From NCBI GenBank assembly GCA_030248215.1, contig JASANG010001402.1, forward strand, positions 388,501 through 452,500: a stretch of DNA of 64,000 nucleotides. Direction: 5' to 3'. The DNA comes from Enoplolaimus lenunculus. Taxonomy: Eukaryota > Nematoda > Enoplea > Enoplida > Thoracostomopsidae. This document shows, piece after piece, positions 61,073-64,000 of this stretch. Position 1 is the stretch's first letter. Each line of letters starts with the position of its first letter. The notes beneath the pieces are model-generated. The model ran no database searches. It worked only from the letters and a program-made list of their open reading frames with translations, and was not told where the DNA came from. Position numbers and translations under genes: made by a program.

Positions 61073-61251
61073 GGCCAATGTTACTGTAAGGGGCGTAACA
61101 GTAAGCGTATTCCTAAGCGTAAGCCTAAGCATTGCAAAAGCGAATTCCTAAGCCACAGTGTAAGCAGAAACCTCAGCAAAAAATGGAATTCTAAACCTCC
61201 TCGTTTATGGACCCACCAGAAACCTGGACGCCCCTTAAAGTAACGCGGGCC
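61073..61251 (-). mobile_element. TTAGGC-carrying MITE, type C
   Basis: The ends are GGCCAATGTTACTGTAAGG and ...CCCCTTAAAGTAACGCGGGCC, flanked by CCAAAATG and CCAAATTG (7 of 8). The internal hexamers are few and partly degraded. It is 179 bp long. Confidence 0.8.
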
Positions 61252-61632
61252 CCAAATTGAAATGTGAACGACGAAGTAAAGTATTATTTAACTTGAAATT
61301 GCTTAACGCATCGCTCAAAACACAACAAAGTCTACAAGGAAAACACTGCCTTGGTCGATTTTCAATACGTTTAGGTGACACTTCCGGTTGTTTTTGTTGA
61401 ATTTTTAGTCGAATTTTGTCGACTTAAATTTTAATTCAAATTTTTAGTTTTTTAAAACGAAAAATTCATCCATTTACTCTCTATTGAGAGTTCGTTTTAT
61501 GGGGAAACTGTGTGTAGCACCTATCGCTAGTTTTATATTGTTTGTTTAGGTAGGAACCAGGACTTCAGACCTTTTTACTATCGAAAACGCAGATTTACAG
61601 GAGCGCCTCAAATTTGCGACGTTAGGATTCCG

Positions 61633-61842
61633 GGCCCATGTAAAGATCAGGGGCGGAACGTTTTTCTGTGAGAGACTAAAAAAGAGTAAGCTTGAGCTCT
61701 AGACTAATTTTTTTGCTTGACTTAGGTTTAGGTTTAGGCTTATAAATAAACTCATTCTTACACTTAGGCTTAGGCTTAGACTTAGGCTTAGGCTCAGGAA
61801 TATGCTTATAACACTGTTCAGCCCCTGTTCTTTACATTGACC
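61633..61842 (+). mobile_element. TTAGGC-carrying MITE, type A, with 8-bp duplication
   Basis: The left end is GGCCCATGTAAAGATCAGG then GGCGGAACG. The right end is its inverted form, ...GTTCAGCCCCTG then TTCTTTACATTGACC. It is flanked by GGATTCCG and GGATTCTG (8 bp, one difference). The interior holds two runs of TTAGGC-like hexamers separated by AATAAACTCATTCTTAC. It has no coding capacity. The 8-bp duplication is compatible with hAT, P or Merlin transposases; I cannot choose among them. Confidence 0.85.
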
Positions 61843-62359
61843 GGATTCTGAGGCAAGCGCTTTACCACAGCGGCACGCAACTCGTCTCTCCAGCTGCTTC
61901 TATTGTCGACTATATGTCGATCGTATGCTGCGGGCTAGCATACATACAGTGCACTGCATTTTGTGCAAATAACGGACATCCATGCCTAACATATTTACAT
62001 GCCCGAATTTTCAATAGGGTCGTCCCTTGACCGTCCAATCTAACTTTCGACTGGTTATACGGTTTATAAAATGCTTTATAATTTTCGCAACAGTGTTTGA
62101 AACTTAGATTTTTCTTTAAATTCTTTATCAAATACGGATGTTTGTGCAAAATTGCCAAAAATAAATGCTAAAGATTCCATAATATTTTGACTTCATAAGT
62201 GAATAGAACATGTTTATTGGCTGCAGTGTACATTCTTCATCCACAGTTTGGGAAATTTTCTGATTTTACACACAACGCAAGCACTGCATTCGGCTTAATA
62301 CTTGATCAAAATAGTGACAACAATTGTTTGTTTTTTTGCTTTTTGGATATCAAAAGTTT

Positions 62360-62560
62360 GACCCATGTAAAGATCAGGGGCGGAACGTTTTCTTGTGGGA
62401 CTGCAATAGAACAAGTTTAAGCTATACACAATTTTTTGCTTGGCTTAGGTTTAGGCTTTAGGCTTAGGAATATGCTCATTCTTACGCTTAGGTTTACGCT
62501 TAAGCTTAGGTTTAGGAATATGCTCATAATACTGTTCCACCCCTGTTGTTTACATTAGCC
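62360..62560 (+). mobile_element. TTAGGC-carrying MITE, type A, with perfect 8-bp duplication
   Basis: The ends are GACCCATGTAAAGATCAGG and the inverted form ending TTTACATTAGCC. They are flanked by AAAAGTTT on both sides, an exact 8-bp duplication. The interior has TTAGGC/TTACGC hexamer runs in two blocks. The perfect duplication suggests a fairly recent insertion. Confidence 0.88.
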
Positions 62561-62859
62561 AAAAGTTTGTGTTTTCTAAATTGTTTTCGCCCGCAGTTTG
62601 ACAAAATTTTTCAAATTATACCACAAAAGTTAGGTATATGCTTAAACTATAATTATGCTTAAGTTTTACGACGAAACCAGCGAGAATAATTGGTTTAATT
62701 CGCCAAATATGGGGACTTTAGCTCTTGTACAGTTTCTTCCGCACGGGGAAAATACAGGTGCCTTGAAGGTTAATTCGAAACTCTGTAAAATATTATTTAT
62801 TTTTCTCATACTGCCAGAATTTTTGAGCATAAATCGCTTCAGCTCTCCGTAATACGCCG

Positions 62860-63045
62860 GGCCAATGTTACCTTTAAGAGCATAACAGTAGATTAAGCGT
62901 ATTCCTAAGCCTAAGCCTAAGCGTAAGCGTTGCAAAAATGTGTTCCTTAACCTAAGCCTAAGCAAAAAAAATGTAATCTACAATCTAATCCTACTCTTTT
63001 ATAGGACCACGAGTGACCTGGACGACCCTTAAAATAACATGGGCC
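62860..63045 (-). mobile_element. TTAGGC-carrying MITE, type C
   Basis: The ends are GGCCAATGTTACCTTTAAG and ...CCCTTAAAATAACATGGGCC, with flanks ATACGCCG and ATTCGCCC (6 of 8). The interior has AAGCCTAAGC runs. It is 186 bp long and close in structure to the copy at 61073. Confidence 0.77.
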
Positions 63046-63959
63046 ATTCGCCCGATAAGATTACCCAATCAGGTATAACCAGCAAACGTGAAGTCTTTGC
63101 TCATTGGTTAATTCTTGAACCGAGACATTGAGTTCGCTTTTCAAAAACCAATCAACGTTTAAGGATTAATTTTTGAACACTAATTGGTGCTTTTAGTCTT
63201 CTCAGATCACACGCTGTCTCTCTAAATACTTCAGCATCTGTCATGCATGCGAGCTAAAGTATAATTATCTTTTCTAAAATGTATTTAGATTTTAGTTTCC
63301 TACAGTAAGTCGTTTCTAAATCCACTATACCCCCTACCTTCGAGTCAGAAGAACGAGCTATTAAAGCTGAGCTTACGAATTTGTATTAATTAGGTTTTAG
63401 GCAAAAATATTTGTTTCAACGCCAGAAAACAATTTTGAGCTATAAAGTTGGTGTAATCTTATTGTTTATGAAAGATGATTATTTGAGTTTATTAAATATC
63501 GCTTTATTACCCGCGGCAAGGTATATAATAAACAATCACACCATGAGATAATGCTCGTTAATAGACAAGAGTATGCAACTGGGCACATTCCGTGTAGAAA
63601 ATAAATTTATGATTTGCGTATAGTTTCCAAAGATGTGACAAAGCGTTAACTGGTATAACGTATATTTTTGATCAATTAAAGGATTTCTTTCAGATATTTA
63701 GCGACTTTTCAATATATATTTATGAACTAATCATCGATTCTACAGAAATTTTAACTCCCGACCCCCCACCCGTCTCTCCCGTATCTAAATACCCTGGTGT
63801 ATCCTAAGAAATTGGTCTATTGGGGGGGTCAAGATGACACTTTACTTACCATAGTTGAAAATAATTTGGTCCTATTTACCTTTGCGAATATCATAAACGT
63901 TGTGTAGTTTCCGACTTAAATTCTAAATACATGAGTTTCGTTTCTATCTGTAATCCCAC
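63046..63959. other. Gene-free stretch
   Basis: GCAACTGGGCACATTCCGTG at 63567 recurs at 50740 and 52448, so it belongs to another dispersed repeat. Otherwise nothing was recognised. Confidence 0.4.
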
Positions 63960-64000
63960 CGATTTATAAGTTTCTCTTGATGATTAGGCTTAGGCTTAGG
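63960..64000 (+). repeat. TTAGGC run cut by the window edge
   Basis: The last 18 bases are TTAGGC units preceded by GAT. This is probably the interior of another MITE continuing beyond the window. Confidence 0.5.

Noticed and set aside
37797-63045. Real chromosome end or telomere fusion
   Set aside because: The hexamer runs are short, in both orientations, and bounded by inverted ends and target duplications.

Overview
This is eukaryotic, AT-rich, intron-bearing genomic DNA from an invertebrate animal. The abundant TTAGGC-type hexamers match the nematode telomere repeat, so I lean towards a nematode. That is an inference: the hexamers sit inside mobile elements here, and the two recognisable genes occur across animals.

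Layout. (1) 1-12.8 kb, minus strand: the 5' half of TAF1, the largest TFIID subunit. It has 17 exons whose splice junctions all keep frame (1109 codons), and it runs off the left edge of the window. Its introns hold several MITEs. (2) 12.8-16.3 kb: intergenic, with MITEs and one possible short upstream exon. (3) 16.3-17.4 kb, minus strand: a complete four-exon myotrophin gene (121 aa, ankyrin repeats). (4) 19.0-26.9 kb, plus strand: a young BEL/Pao LTR element with 164/163-bp LTRs and a 5-bp target duplication. In the usual env position its third ORF has the motif layout of an SGNH/GDSL hydrolase. (5) 27-64 kb: gene-poor, repeat-rich DNA. The only plausible host coding sequence seen is one cysteine-rich terminal exon at 28.4-28.7 kb.

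The main pattern in the window is a set of related short inverted-repeat elements. They begin GGCCCATG..., make 8-bp target duplications (many visible), and carry runs of (TTAGGC)n inside. At least a dozen copies lie in both orientations, some nested in each other and in hAT-like MITEs. They look like mobile carriers of telomere-like repeats. Other content includes hAT-like elements with 8-bp duplications, a pair of mariner-type MITEs, tRNA-derived units, a 64-bp near-perfect palindrome, a 12-copy 25-bp satellite and a 1.1-kb CAA/CAG array.

TAF1 (promoter recognition in the nucleus) and myotrophin (in other animals a small actin-capping and NF-kB-associated ankyrin protein) have no evident functional link. 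They are neighbours on the same strand.
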